Assembly (NCBI RefSeq): GCF_030272615.1 | Contig: NC_081408.1 | Location: 607,794,173 to 607,858,172 of the forward strand | Length of the DNA: 64,000 bases | Direction of reading: 5' to 3' | DNA from: Cryptomeria japonica | Lineage: Eukaryota > Streptophyta > Pinopsida > Cupressales > Cupressaceae | Shown: positions 10,845-21,933 of the stretch, piece by piece | How the letters are laid out: every line of letters starts with the position of its first letter | Numbering within the stretch: the stretch's first letter is position 1 | Program-made: the position numbers and the translations under genes | The notes under the pieces: generated by a model | Told to the model about the DNA's origin: nothing | Seen by the model: the letters and a program-made list of their open reading frames with translations, nothing else | Databases searched by the model: none

Positions 10845-11230
10845 TTGAAAGACTATCTTTTGAACACACTAGTGTTAATATCTCCTACTCTAGGACAACC
10901 TCTATTGTTATACATATCAGCAACAAAATCAGCTCTAGGAGCTCTATTGGTACAACATGACAAAAATGGAAAAGAAAGAGCCATTTATTATATAAGTAGG
11001 ACTCTGATCAGCTATGAGCTTAATTATACCCCAATAGAGCGAGCATGCTTAGCAGTAATCTTTGCATCCCAAAATCTTAAACATTACATGTTGAGTCATA
11101 AGGTACAACTCATTGCATGCTTTGACCCACTCAAGTACCTATTGAGCAGAGCAACATTGACTAGGTGATTGGCTAAGTGGGTTATGATCCTAAGCGAGTT
11201 TGATATAGAATACATAGACAAATAAGCCAT
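10845..11230 (+). pseudogene. Tat-1 first RNase H (degenerate)
   Basis: This is the domain attached directly to RT. The sequence LLLYISATKSALGALLVQHD corresponds to the strand that normally carries the first catalytic aspartate (D-A-S), which is absent here. The glutamate motif TPIERACLAVIF remains. Tat-2 shows the same loss (YISSTNTTLG). In the Tat lineage a second, archaeal-type RNase H takes over, which agrees with the next domain. Confidence 0.8.
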
Positions 11231-11329
11231 CAAAGGACAAATTATAGCAGATCAATTAGTAGAGGCTCCTATACAAGACAGTCACTCATTGCTGATAGAC
11301 TTTGCAGACGAATCCGTGTTTACATTAAC

Positions 11330-11690
11330 TGCTGCAGTAATGTGGAATTTATACTTTGATGGGTCATATACAAGTCATGGATCTGGAGCAGGGATTCTCT
11401 TCATTACTCCTCAAGGGGATGTTATACCTAAGTCATTTATGATCAATTTCCAATGCACCAACAATATGGCTGAATATGAAGCTCTCCTCATAGGGCTTCG
11501 TACAACTGTACAATGGAAAATACAAGAGTTACAGATATATGGTGATTCACAGTTGATTGTAAACTAGGTCAATGATGATTACAACACAAAGGATGACAAA
11601 ATAATGCCTTAAATGAAGTTGGTCAAAGATGCATTGGCAACCATAGGATCTCTTCTCAATATGCCTACTAACGAAACTCAGTTTGAGTTC
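11330..11690 (+). pseudogene. Tat-1 second RNase H (archaeal-type, aRNH)
   Basis: The motif order is WNLYFDGSYTSHGSGAGI (Asp), NNMAEYEALLIGL (Glu) and IYGDSQLIVN (Asp), which marks the additional RNase H of Tat elements. Near 11630 the sequence passes from KLVKDA to LATIGSLL. In Tat-2 about 20 more residues, including the fourth acidic position (NQAADAMATIAS), lie between the equivalent points, so Tat-1 has an internal deletion. Stops near 11565 and 11611 also break it. Confidence 0.8.
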
Positions 11691-11779
11691 ATCATAGAAT
11701 AGTTGATGCTACCTATGTATGAGATTCCCTTATCAGATTATGTATGTACAATTGTGGGTCCAGAATCACCTTGGTATAA

Positions 11780-13028
11780 TGAAATATATACATATTTACA
11801 TACTTAATACATGTCAGCGGATCTGTCCAGGAATCAAAAGAAGACATTTATTCATTAGGCATCTAGATACACCATTATAGGTGATACTTTGTATAGAAAG
11901 GGTTTTGATGGAACTCTTCTTTGATGTCTGGATGAGAATGAGGCATAACTTGCTTTAAAAGAAGTCCATGATGGAATCTGTGGGGCTCACCAAAGTGGTC
12001 CACCATTGTCAAAGAAATTTTTGAGAACAGGTTATTATTGGCCAACCATGGAAAAGGACGCTTACAAGTATGTACAAAAGTGCAAACAATTCCAAATGCA
12101 TGGAGACCTTATTCATGCACCAGCACAAGATCTTCAACCCATCACATCACCATGGCCATTTTCATAATGGGGATTAGATCTAGTGGGTAAATTCAACCCT
12201 ACTTCTTCCAATGGGCACAAGTTCATCTTGACAGCCACTGAATACTTTACCAAATGGGTTGAGGCAATTCCTCTAACATACATTATTGGGAAGTAGATAT
12301 CAAAATTCATGCTCAACTACATTATATTTAGATACAGAGTTCTAATGTGCTTTGTTACAGATAACAGATGTCCATTTAAAAACTAGGAAGTGAAAGAGTT
12401 GTGTGACAAATTTCATATACAACAGAGATTTTCCACACCATACTATCCACAAAGTAATGGACAAGTAGAGGCTACAAATAAAACAATACTGAAAATTCTT
12501 AAGAAAGCAGTCACTAACATAGGACAGGACTAACATCTCCAGTTAAATCCCTCTCTTTGGGCCTACAGAACAGGAGTAAGCACACCTGCAGGAGCAACAC
12601 CATATTCCTTGGTCTATGGTATAGAAGCGATAGTCCCCATTGAAATAGAAATACCATCTCTAAGAGTCTCCTTACAAAACATCATTTCAGAGGAAGACTA
12701 TAGGGTAGCAAGGTTACAAGAACTCGAAACCCTTGATGAAAAAATACAAACAACGTTTAACCATCTACAACGATATCAAAATAGACTGAGACGAAGTTAT
12801 AATAAATGGGTCTACCCATGAACTTTTCAAGTGGGAGATCTAGTACTTAAAGAGAATCAAAGGAACCTAGTAGAATAAGAAAGGCCAGGGAAATTCGAAC
12901 GTAACTAGCTAGGTCCTTTCATTATAACAAGGGTCATAGGAAATGGAACATATAATTTGGCTACCATGGAGGGAGATCCACTCTCTGAGCCTATGAACAA
13001 CATGCACCTCAAGCGGTATTATACCTAA
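11780..13028 (+). pseudogene. Tat-1 integrase
   Basis: The N-terminal zinc-binding region is followed by the catalytic core. The HHCC zinc site has lost its last cysteine (KCKQFQ where Tat-2 has KCKKCQ). The three acidic residues can be seen: WGLDLVGKF, FVTDNRCPF and NGQVEATNK. The C-terminal part contains PYSLVYGIEAIVPIEIE and the GPFIITRV fold, ending HLKRYYT and a stop at 13026-13028. It is broken by at least eight stops. It would join the cDNA to chromosomal DNA. Confidence 0.9.
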
Positions 13029-15613
13029 GGGTTGTATAGTTTAGGTTTTATTTTCCACATTGCATATCGTATCATTTAAAACACTTTATTACATATAGTT
13101 TCTTTTATAGATGCATCACATTCTCAAAGTTTCAGCAATTACATATAGTAGCATAAATAAAACAAGGCAACTGTCCAAGTTTATCATCTGTTTGCATCTA
13201 AGGAAAACAAGGGTCATCTCCTTTCTTAGATATTCAGACATGAAAACTACGAGGTCCTAAGGTCATTCATTTTCAACATTACCCTGTGATGATGCTTTAC
13301 TTATGGTTGGGTAGCAATTTCACTATTTGAGACTTGTTAACCCATAATCTATCAATTGCTATATCTCACACATTAAGAAGATCTCTAATTCATTCTAGAC
13401 ACCTAGTTGATCATATGACTAGTGAAAATCTAAAATTCTGCTTCAGCGCCGCTGTAATTGTCGCACCCAAGTAGGTTTCATTACTTACAAGTCAAGGCAA
13501 GAAAATAAAAAGAAAAAGAGCTATGCCAAATATCCATCTCAAGGCAAAAGAGAAATGATATTTAATTGAAATATCACGCATACAAATGCGATAAAAAAGC
13601 TTGACTAGGGGAACATGCAAGTAACTCCATCAGGGCTATGAACACCTACTGGCAATGGAGCAATATTTGAGAAATTATAGTCTATAACTTTGTCAAAGCT
13701 CTCAAGGCTTGTTGGCAGCGCGGCTCTATTTGGGATGCTTTTGAAGTTAGAATAATCCATGTCGCTAGTCATATAGGATCCTAAGGATCTTTAGTGAACA
13801 CAAGAGTAGGAATTAACTCATTTGCACACACATGGACAAAAGAAGATCAAAGTTTCAAGAACCAATGGGGATGTTTTCCACGTCTCCATTTGTAAATCCT
13901 AGTCATTAAGTGTGTTGAGATGAATGTTCTAAGGGACCTTAGGGATTTATTGATCGCTTATCTATGAAATGTTTTGCACCTCCATTTCAATTGGTGTATT
14001 ACAAATGCAAAAACAAACATAGTCAACCTTGTTCGAATAGGAAATGCATCTTTGATCCTATATATTGCATTCACATAGGTCATGTCAAAAATTCATTTGT
14101 CTCCACATGCATTCTGCAGATCATCATGTCATATAGGTCTACACACTAGGGGCATAACTAAAAATACCAAAAACATCCTTATACAATCCTTCATAAAATA
14201 CCAAAAACATCCATATACGATCCTTCAAAAATCCCAAAAACATCCATATACGATCCTTCAAAAATCATCCAAAAACATACATATAATGTCCTAAAAAAAT
14301 CAACCAAAAACATTCAAATATCGATCTACATAATCCAAAAACATCGAAAAAGCTCTTGGAAAAGAACTAAAAAATAAAAAATCAATCAATCAAAAAAACT
14401 TGCAATAAAATGTCTTATGAGAAACAAATACCCTAGCAGATATCCAACAAACACTTCACATGAAGTTAACAAAGGATACGACTATCCAATCAAACATTTG
14501 CAATCAACTAATCAAACCGTCTTATCAATCGTATCATATCCATATCAACATGATCATTATCTTGTCTTAAATAGAAGAGGATACACTTGAAATCAGACAA
14601 TTCTATAGTAAATGGGGTCCACAACTTTCTAAGATCAAACATTATCAACCATCACATCAAACAACTGAGAATGAAGGCACAAGGTTAGTATAGCTACTGA
14701 ATTTTGTCTAGTTCAGTATTTATCTTTTTATCATTTGGCAACAGATATTGTTCCTATGCTACTCAAGGATGTCTACAGGTGACTAGAGGAGCTATGATGG
14801 GAATTATCTTTTTCTTTGTTTGTTGTTTGTGGTGTGATCTGATGAAATTCTAGGGAAATTGCTCTAGTGGGTATTTGTGATAAGAGCCTTCACATCAAGG
14901 TGAAATCGCCACACATACCTTGACCCCTAGCGTAATTCCTAGAATGGAGGGTTCACTCCTTGTCTGCTACATTTTTGTTTCTACAATGAGATATCTTTGC
15001 ATCTTGGTTCCTTATACCCTGATGTGCTAAGCTTCATTGTTCAATAATAAGGCTCAATGATGAATATATATTGATGCATTAAATATGTGACACAAGTTCA
15101 TGATTCATTCAATTTCATTCTCATCTCATTTGTTTCTTGATAGTTTGTTGATTTCTCATCTTCTGTCTAAATCACATTCTTTCTAACATTCCTTCTATCA
15201 TCAATTTCTCTTTCTATCATCAATTTCTCTTTCTATCATCTAACTAACATTTCTTCAAGGTGTATCTGAGTTAAAATTGGTTCAACCATTGTCATACAAA
15301 AGAAAAATTCATTATAGATTCATTTGCATTCATTATAGATTCATTTGCATTCATTATATCATTTATTATAGATTCCATTCGCATTCATTTTAAAATCCAT
15401 TACCATCATTAATACATACATGTACTACCATTGCATTCATAATCATATAGAATCGAATAGATATACATCATAAAACTCATAGCATCATATAAGCATACAT
15501 GAGAAGAAAAACATACATAGATCACTATCAAAACCCGCATGTCATATATATAATTCAAAAATGATAATGTGTGTGAATACAATAAATAAAGCCTGAAGGC
15601 TCAGATAACATGA
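13029..15613. other. Tat-1 spacer between pol and antisense gene
   Basis: This is 2.6 kb with no supported gene. It holds a degenerate tandem repeat near 14164-14345 and short repeats near 15185-15240 (CAATTTCTCTTTCTATCAT, about three copies). A stretch near 15300-15440 is rich in ATTCATTTGCATTCATTATAG. Tat-2 has an equivalent ATTCATT-rich spacer at 46227-48800, so the composition is conserved even though the sequence is not. Confidence 0.6.
14164..14345 (+). repeat. ~33-35 bp tandem repeat in Tat-1 3' spacer
   Basis: Units start near 14164, 14198, 14231 and 14266. Each has ATACCAAAAACATCCATATACGATCCTTCAAAA or a variant, with weaker copies to about 14345. A related CCAAAAACAT motif occurs at the same place in Tat-2 (46250-46740). 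Confidence 0.8.
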
Positions 15614-17520
15614 TCAACCAACACTGCCTCTATCAGCAGGTGGATCCTGTCCATTAGATCCTGCCCCAAGATGTCGAGGTGGTCCCATAATGCCACAACT
15701 GCTAGTCCGTCGTGAAGTAGATCTACTCGATATCCTCCCCATAAATGCACTGAAGCTAGGCTCTCTCTGACCCTCAGGGATGGCTCATTCATATGCCTAT
15801 CTATAATAAATAGCCTCCTGTGCAGCAGTGAAATATCTATCTTCCTGGTCACACGCATTTGTAGCTGCTCCAAAAAGATGATCAAAGGAATCCATGGTAA
15901 TCTAACATCTCCACACTGCCTCATCTCTCTCCCTCTAGAGATGATCTCTCTCAGCCTCAAGGGAACTATAATCTGCATGATAAGTATCTCACTCAATATC
16001 TTGTCTAGCAACCTCATCCTCCAAACTCTGGACCCATGCTCTAAGAGTTTGTAGCTTATCCTCCTCACCAACCTATCCTCTCCCACCCTTTGGAGAAGGC
16101 ACATCCTCTAGCTCTGGCATATCCTCATCATCACCTCCATCCTCGCTACTTGATGACTTAGAAGAATCATCGCTATCCTCACTGCTAATAGACTTGATGT
16201 CTCCACCAATGTCTATATCCTCATCTCCCTCATCTCCCTCATCTCCCTCACCTCCTCCCTCATCATCCTCACCTCCTCTCTTAGCTCCACCCTCTCCATC
16301 TCCTCCATCTCTCTACCCTGCATCTATCCTCAACCGCTATCTAGGATGTCATATCTACTGTGCTATAATTAGAACAATAGGATTAGTCAAAGGCACTAGC
16401 CTATGCCTAGCAAACCATGCATCATACTCCATTGTCGTCCCTGGATCCGCTGCACCTCTACCCCAACCCTAGAGTAATGGCTACAGAGAATCAAACTCAA
16501 CAGGAGAAACATGTGGTTGTATGCACACACCCTAATCAGATACCTCACGAGATACATGAGCAAAATAAGCAGTTGCCATAGGTGTTACCTGTACCTCACC
16601 GAACTATCTCAGAACCCGCCCTGGAAGATACATATTGATGATCCGCTGGGTCTCAAAGGTCCTACCAATAAGATATCTCTATTGTTGGTAGAAAGGCAAG
16701 TGTACTACATCATCCTCCCAATTGGGGCAATCTAAGTATGGTCTCCAAATGAAATGCTGCAATATGTCAAACTGATGTCTCCAGTACAAGGTGTTCCCTG
16801 AATCCTTCTGTTTGATACCTGTTGTATACCTAAAAGCATAAGGCTCACTAGGCTGCAAATCTACATGAATAAGAGGCCTCGAAATAGAAATGTGCTCCCA
16901 TGCCCATGTCTATAGAAGAGTAACACCACAACTAATAGAATGGTATCCAAGATACACAATACCATGCAACTGATAGTGCAACATGGCTAGTAGACAAGGA
17001 CCCCAAGCATACAGTTGATTATGAACAATCATATCATGGAGCACTCTACCCCATCCAATTGGAAACCAATGACCTCGCCTGTTAGGTATCAGTAAACCAT
17101 TGACAACACTGCATAATACAATAGTCAGGTCATCATAGTCTAATTGGGCCCAAGGGATGTCATAATGGCCACTGATCTACAAGTCCTGAATCTCACACTC
17201 GAAAAGTGCACATAGTCCAGCAATGCCATCATCATGGTCATATACAACTCTCTTACCATGAATGAGAATCCACAGTATATGCCGTACATCCTCTAAAGTA
17301 ATCGATGCCTCATCAGTCGGAAGATGAAAAGAACAAGTCTTGGAATGCCACCGCTCTATCAAAGCTATAATCATGGCCCTGTTGGTCATAACCTCTGGCA
17401 AATGTAAAACATGATATAGACCAAGCTATCAGATATGTTCGATCTCCTCATCCGGTAAGTCAACTTGAAGATCAAGTCCACTAGGTCTGCTCTGTCGGCA
17501 GTATAACACTCCAATGTTCT

Positions 17521-17930
17521 CCTGCAATGAGAAAATGTTCAAAATATCAGATATCGGATCCCGAGAAACTTTAAAAAAAATTCAAATGCATGACAAAAAA
17601 ATTCATATACAACGAATGCGTAACAGTTATGACTAATGCAGTACAATTATGACTCTTGTGTGATGTTAAAAGCTAATGTGTAATGAAATGAGCTCTTGCA
17701 TAACAATAAACATTTATGCGTAAAGAATTGAGTGAATGTGACATGCTTAATACTAATGCGTAACACTTACAACACATGCATACCATTTAGAACATTTGCA
17801 TAACATTTAACACTAATACGTAAACATTGACAAGCGATTGCGTGACACAATGCAAAAATTGATCATGGAATTTTTTTTTGGAAACTAGCATAAAATAGGC
17901 CTAAATCTGAATTTTTTTTGGAAAAATACC
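17521..17930 (-). other. Predicted intron of Tat-1 antisense PMD gene
   Basis: Read on the minus strand, the donor is GGCATG|GTATTTTT at 17929 and the acceptor is CATTTTCTCATTGCAG|GAG with exon 2 from 17521. Both exons keep one frame across the junction. The intron contains the 20 bp periodic array. The Tat-2 gene has an intron in the same place (51398-50760). Confidence 0.65.
17613..17850 (-). repeat. Tat-1 3' periodic motif array (12 units, 20 bp period)
   Basis: The plus strand shows variants of ATGCGTAA starting at 17616 and every 20 bp after that to 17816 (eleven units), with a twelfth at 17838. On the minus strand this is TTACGCATTAG, and the first and last units (TTACGCATTCG, TCACGCAATCG) match the 5' array motif. 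Spacers between motifs are largely diverged, yet the period is exact. The array lies within the predicted intron of the antisense gene. Confidence 0.88.
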
Positions 17931-18100
17931 ATGCCGCCAGTCCCAGGAGGTCTCTGATATGAACGTACTAGGTCAGAAAGGTGTAATCGAGCTCTATAAC
18001 CAACCATGATGATCAAATACTCAGAAAAAAGCACACAAATTGCAGAGAAAATCAAGGAATTACCAATTTGCAAATGAGCAAATGAAAACCTAAAAATCTC

Positions 18101-18108
18101 TATTTATA
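18101..18108 (-). promoter_or_regulatory. Candidate TATA box of the antisense PMD gene
   Basis: The minus strand reads GTTATAAATAGAGAT, a strong plant TATA element, 94 bp upstream of the proposed ATG at 18007. It lies outside the LTR, which suggests an internal promoter for the antisense gene. Confidence 0.6.
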
Positions 18109-18370
18109 ACTCAAAATTAGGGTTTTTTGACACCTCGATGCCCGTGGTCCCCACCAACGTCAAACATCTTGTAGCCTACTCAATTGATCTTGAAATCGCA
18201 TGAAATTTTACATGCTTGCTCGTTAAACTGATATCAAAAACATGGTCTCAATTTTGGAATTTTCTGACCACCTTTTCTGAGGGGGCATATTTACACTATA
18301 CAGCAATATCGAGGCATACTGGGGCAGAATTTTTTCATTTTCTTTGAAACAATGTCATTCCGACTTTGTC

Positions 18371-18385
18371 TCAAAGAGGGGCAAA
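18371..18385 (+). other. Tat-1 polypurine tract
   Basis: TCAAAGAGGGGCAAA lies directly before the 3' LTR start TGTAGACACC and would prime plus-strand synthesis. Tat-2 has TCAAAGAAGGGCAAA in the same position. Confidence 0.9.
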
Positions 18386-19620
18386 TGTAGACACCTAAAA
18401 ATATCTCATTGATCATGTCCTAATTATTCCTCTAATTGATTAAATAATCTTTATTATTTAATTAATTTAATTAATCTATTTCTTCTAATTTCATATTTCC
18501 TCACAATCTTACTAATTATTCTATTTTCTATTTCTATCATCATTTAATCATTTTAATCATTTTCTAAATATTAATTAAATATTTATTATTTAATTAATTA
18601 TGATTAATTCCCCAATTTAAATAATCTTTATTATTTAAATAAATTACTGATTATTCAATTTCTATCTCTAATCATCATTCAATCATTAACCCTCTTCTAA
18701 ATATTAATTAAATATTTATTATTTAATTAATTATGATTTAATCCTTCAAATTAAATAATCTTTATTATTTAATTAAATTCTATTTCTAAAATAATTAAAT
18801 AGTTTCTTTAAATTATTTAATTAACTAATTAATTCTAGTTCTTCAAATTCTAATTTCATTTAATTTCTTATTTCTTCTAATTTCTTCCAAATTCAATTAC
18901 ATGTGCATGATTTCAAAAATCAAATTGAAAATCAAAGTCAAGTTCTAAATATATTCAAATGCTAAATTGAATTAATAAATTCAATTATTTGAATAAATAT
19001 CATGCAAAGATTAAATTGATAATCTAAATCTAAATGCAAGCACATGCTAAATGAATTAATTAAATCATTTATCTCTTCAACTTCTATTTCTATCTTTTAG
19101 TTAGATTTTTCTAAATTAAGCTCTTTGTGTCATCTTCTTTATTTCCAATAATCATTCTTTTTCTTCCTTCAATCAACTTTTTCTCAATCAGTTGACTCAA
19201 TTAATCTATTCAATCTATTGAGTTTCACTCCTACAATTAGCAGTTCAACTATCAATTTTCATGTGAGCTCACCTGAGTTCCACCTCTTGATCAATCTGTT
19301 CCACCTTTCAATCAATCTTCTCCAATAATCTATAAATTGAGCATCCAATCTCCATTTTCAATAATCACGAACTTTGAATCTTTGTGTCACTTACTGGTTA
19401 CCAGTGCAATACCTGAGAGCCATCATACCACAGAGAGGAGAAGAGCAATGGAAGCGATATGCAATCCTGGAATAGGGAGTTTCACTGAATTATTTTAATT
19501 CCTATTTGATATTGCATTATTTTATTGTCTTTTTTGTTAAATTCTTTGATTAGATAGGGATTCATGATTTCCCTTTTGCTTCTAATTGATATTTTATAAG
19601 ATGACTTTTACACATACACA
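18386..19620 (+). mobile_element. Tat-1 3' LTR (complete, 1,235 bp)
   Basis: It starts TGTAGACACC after the purine tract and ends CACATACACA before the duplicated TTTAC. Its first 650 bp match the truncated 5' LTR. A TATA element, TATAAAT, at 19331-19337 marks the likely promoter. The AT-rich first half has many TTAATTAA-type palindromes. Confidence 0.95.
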
Positions 19621-19625
19621 TTTAC
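19621..19625. repeat. Target-site duplication TTTAC, right copy, of Tat-1
   Basis: It is identical to 2062-2066. The copia reading frame resumes at the next base with TATGTTGAAGG. Confidence 0.97.
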
Positions 19626-21575
19626 TATGTTGAAGGTTTGAAGCATAATCTTTTGAGTGTTGGTCAATTATTTGAGAAAGGATTTTAGTTACAATTCAAG
19701 AATGGTAAATACAAAATCTTAAATAGAACTGGTTTGGAAATTGCAACCGGTAATCAGACTAGAGGTAATATCTTTCATTTGAACAACAATGAGAAAGCAT
19801 GTTTGATTGCACATTTTGATGAAAGTTAGCTATGGCATAAGAGACTTTTTCAAATTTTGATTGTATTGTGAAAATCAGTACTACTAAGGTGGTAAAAGAT
19901 TTACCTAAGATAGTTAAACCTCACAATCCAATGTGTAAGATTGAATCATTCTAAAGATCAGATAATTGGAAACAAATTTCAAGGAGTTATGACTAGAGGA
20001 AGATTGGAAAATGAATAGGTATGTCTTATTTCTCAAATTGAACCTACGTCAATTAATGAGGCATGTGAAGATAAATATTGGATTAAAGCTATGGAAGATG
20101 AATTGGAAAAAAATGAAAGGAATAACACTTGGTCATTAGTTCCTTGGCCTAAAGACAAATATGTAATTGGAACTAAATGGGTTTTCAAAAATAAACTTAA
20201 TGAAGATGGTAAGGTAATTAGAAACAAAGATAGATTAGTGTGTAAGTGATATTCATAGAAAGAAAGAATTGATTACAATGAAACCTTTGCACCGGTAGCT
20301 AGAATTGAGGTAGTCAGACTTTTATTGGCTTTTGTAGCTCACAAGAACTATAAAGTATATCAAATGGATGTTAAATGTGCATTTCTGAATGGAGAACATG
20401 AAGAAGAAGTTTATATTGAACAACTTGATGGATTTTCTTTGACATATAACAAAGACATGGTTTGTAGGTTAAGGAAAGCTTTATATGGTCTAAAACAAGC
20501 TCCTAGAGCTTGGTATGCTAGATTGGACAAAAATATCTTTTGAAGCTTGGATACACTAAAGGTAATGCTAACAACAATCTATACTACAAAGTGACTAATG
20601 ATGACATCTTGGTTATTGAAGTTTTTGTTGATGATATAATCTTTGGAGGAGAAGATGGATTGTGTAAATACTTTTCTAACAAAATGCAGCAAGAATTTGA
20701 AATGTCTATGTTTGGAGACATAAAATTCTTTTTAGGATTATAGACTTCACACACTGATAAAGGTATATTCCTATGTCAATCTAAGTACTTGATGGAATTT
20801 CTAAAGAAATTTGGCATGGAAAACTATAAACCAGTAAGCACACCTATGACTACAACTGATAAATTATCTTTGAAGGATGAATCAACACCTGTTAATCTGA
20901 ATAGATACAAGTCTATGATAGGAGGTTTATTGTATTTGACACAAACAAGACCTGATATTATGAATGTAGTATGTATTGTTTCAAGATTTCAAGTAATCCT
21001 AAAGAAAATCATGAATCAACAGTGAAAAGGATTTTCGAGTACCTACAAGGCCCTACAAATCTTGGTTTATGGTATCCTAGAGATGAAAATTTTGAATTGT
21101 GTGCATACATAGATGCTAACTGGGCAGGAGATGTGGATGATAGAAAAAGAACCACTGGCGGAGCATTTTTTCTTGGTAGCAGAATAATTTCATGGTTGAG
21201 CAAGAAACAGAGTTGTACAAGTCTATTAACAATAGAATCAGAATATGTTGCAGCAACAACTTACTATACACAGGTATTATGGATCAAACAAATGTTGAAG
21301 GACATAAAGGTAAAATGCAAGGAACTTATAACTATTTACTGTGATAATATGGCAGCAATTGATATATCAAAGAAACCGGTATTTCACTCTAAAACTAAAC
21401 ATGTTTCTATCAAATTCAATTTTCTAGAAAAGATGTTGAAGAAAAAGAAGCGAAATTAGTTTATGTGAATACTACAGAGAAAATTGCAGATATTTTTACA
21501 AAGCCTTTGCCTAAGGAGACTTTTGAATGTCTTAGAGAGCAACTTGGAGTCCTACCCCCACCGGTAAAGACTTAG
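19626..21575 (+). pseudogene. Copia A1 pol remainder (RT and RNase H; integrase core deleted)
   Basis: It resumes with YVEGLKHNLLSVGQL-type pre-integrase sequence. Near 19944 it jumps from the end of the integrase zinc region (KPHNPMCK) to sequence that in copy A2 lies just before RT (IIGNKFQGVMTRGRLEN). The integrase catalytic core is therefore deleted. RT follows: WVFKNKLNEDGKVIRNK, VYQMDVKCAFLNGE, ALYGLKQAPRAWYARLDK and the catalytic VFVDDIIFGG at about 20620. RNase H has ANWAGDVDDRKRTTGGAF, SEYVAATTYYTQVLWIKQM and FTKPLPKETFECLREQLGV. It ends with a stop at 21573-21575. Several frameshifts and stops are present. Confidence 0.92.
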
Positions 21576-21933
21576 ACAGTTGATGTTTGTCATCAACCAT
21601 CAGAATTAATAGAGAAATCTTTTATATAGCTTTGATGAGGAGAGCTATTTCTCAAGGGGAGTAGTTGGTATAATAAGTTGGTATTTTGTATTTGAAACTG
21701 GTTTTTGTAATGCTTTGGCATTTGATGTCAAAGGGGGAGAGATTGATATGGAAAAACACATTATCCCTTGGGGGAGAGATTGTTGTAGAGATTGATTACT
21801 CTCTGTATCTATATTTTCATTTCTGGTTAACGATCTCTTTGGGATATTGTTGGTTTTTGGTTTTTGGCATTTTTGTTTTGGCACTTTGATGGTTTTTCCA
21901 TCTTGCATTGCCATTAATGCCAAAGGGGGAGAT
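21576..21933 (+). other. Copia A1 3' untranslated region with three purine tracts
   Basis: This is non-coding sequence between pol and the 3' LTR. AAAGGGGGAGA-type tracts occur at about 21730-21742 and 21768-21778, and at 21921-21933 directly before the LTR. The last one is the functional polypurine tract (CCAAAGGGGGAGAT then TGTTGG). A2 (28667-28870) and A3 (63354-63565) keep the same set on the minus strand. Confidence 0.8.

Larger units (their letters stand above)
15614..18007 (-). pseudogene. Tat-1 antisense gene with plant mobile domain (PMD)
   Basis: On the minus strand, a TATA box (18101-18108) precedes an ATG at 18007. Exon 1 (18007-17930) encodes 26 residues from MVGYRARLHLSD to PGTGGM and ends at a GT donor. 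A 408 bp intron holds the periodic motif array and ends in TTCTCATTGCAG. Exon 2 starts at 17521 in the same phase and gives the PMD, with LIERWHSKTCSFHLPT and ASITLEDVRHILWI at about 17270-17400. Further on come an acidic S/D/E stretch (about 16090-16200), a broken coiled coil and a tail with SSCGIMGPPRHLG, ending at 15614. PMD proteins include Arabidopsis MAIN and MAIL1. Extra ORFs, some antisense, are known in Tat elements. Several stops make this copy dead. Splice sites are predicted by eye. Confidence 0.8.
2067..19620 (+). mobile_element. Tat-1: large Ty3/gypsy retrotransposon, Tat lineage
   Basis: This is a 17,554 bp element bounded by TG...CA LTR ends and a perfect TTTAC duplication. 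Internal order on the plus strand is: leader with periodic motif array, minisatellite, gag, protease, G-patch, linker, RT, RNase H, second RNase H and integrase. After about 2.5 kb of non-coding DNA comes an antisense gene with a plant mobile domain, then the purine tract and 3' LTR. RT before integrase defines Ty3/gypsy. The second RNase H and an extra antisense ORF are known features of the plant Tat lineage; the lineage call is from domain content, not a tree. Many stops make it inactive. Confidence 0.9.

Noticed and set aside
16194-16472. Ser/Pro-rich plus-strand ORF
   Set aside because: It is the complement of the acidic Ser/Asp/Glu stretch of the antisense PMD gene, whose minus-strand frame continues from the PMD.
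17613-17850. Possible CRISPR-like array because of regular spacing
   Set aside because: The conserved part is about 8-11 bp with a 20 bp period and the host is a plant retroelement. CRISPR repeats and spacers are longer and there are no cas genes.
18386-19620. First read as a dispersed AT-rich repeat of 2067-2717
   Set aside because: The purine tract, TG...CA ends and target duplication show it to be the 3' LTR of Tat-1.
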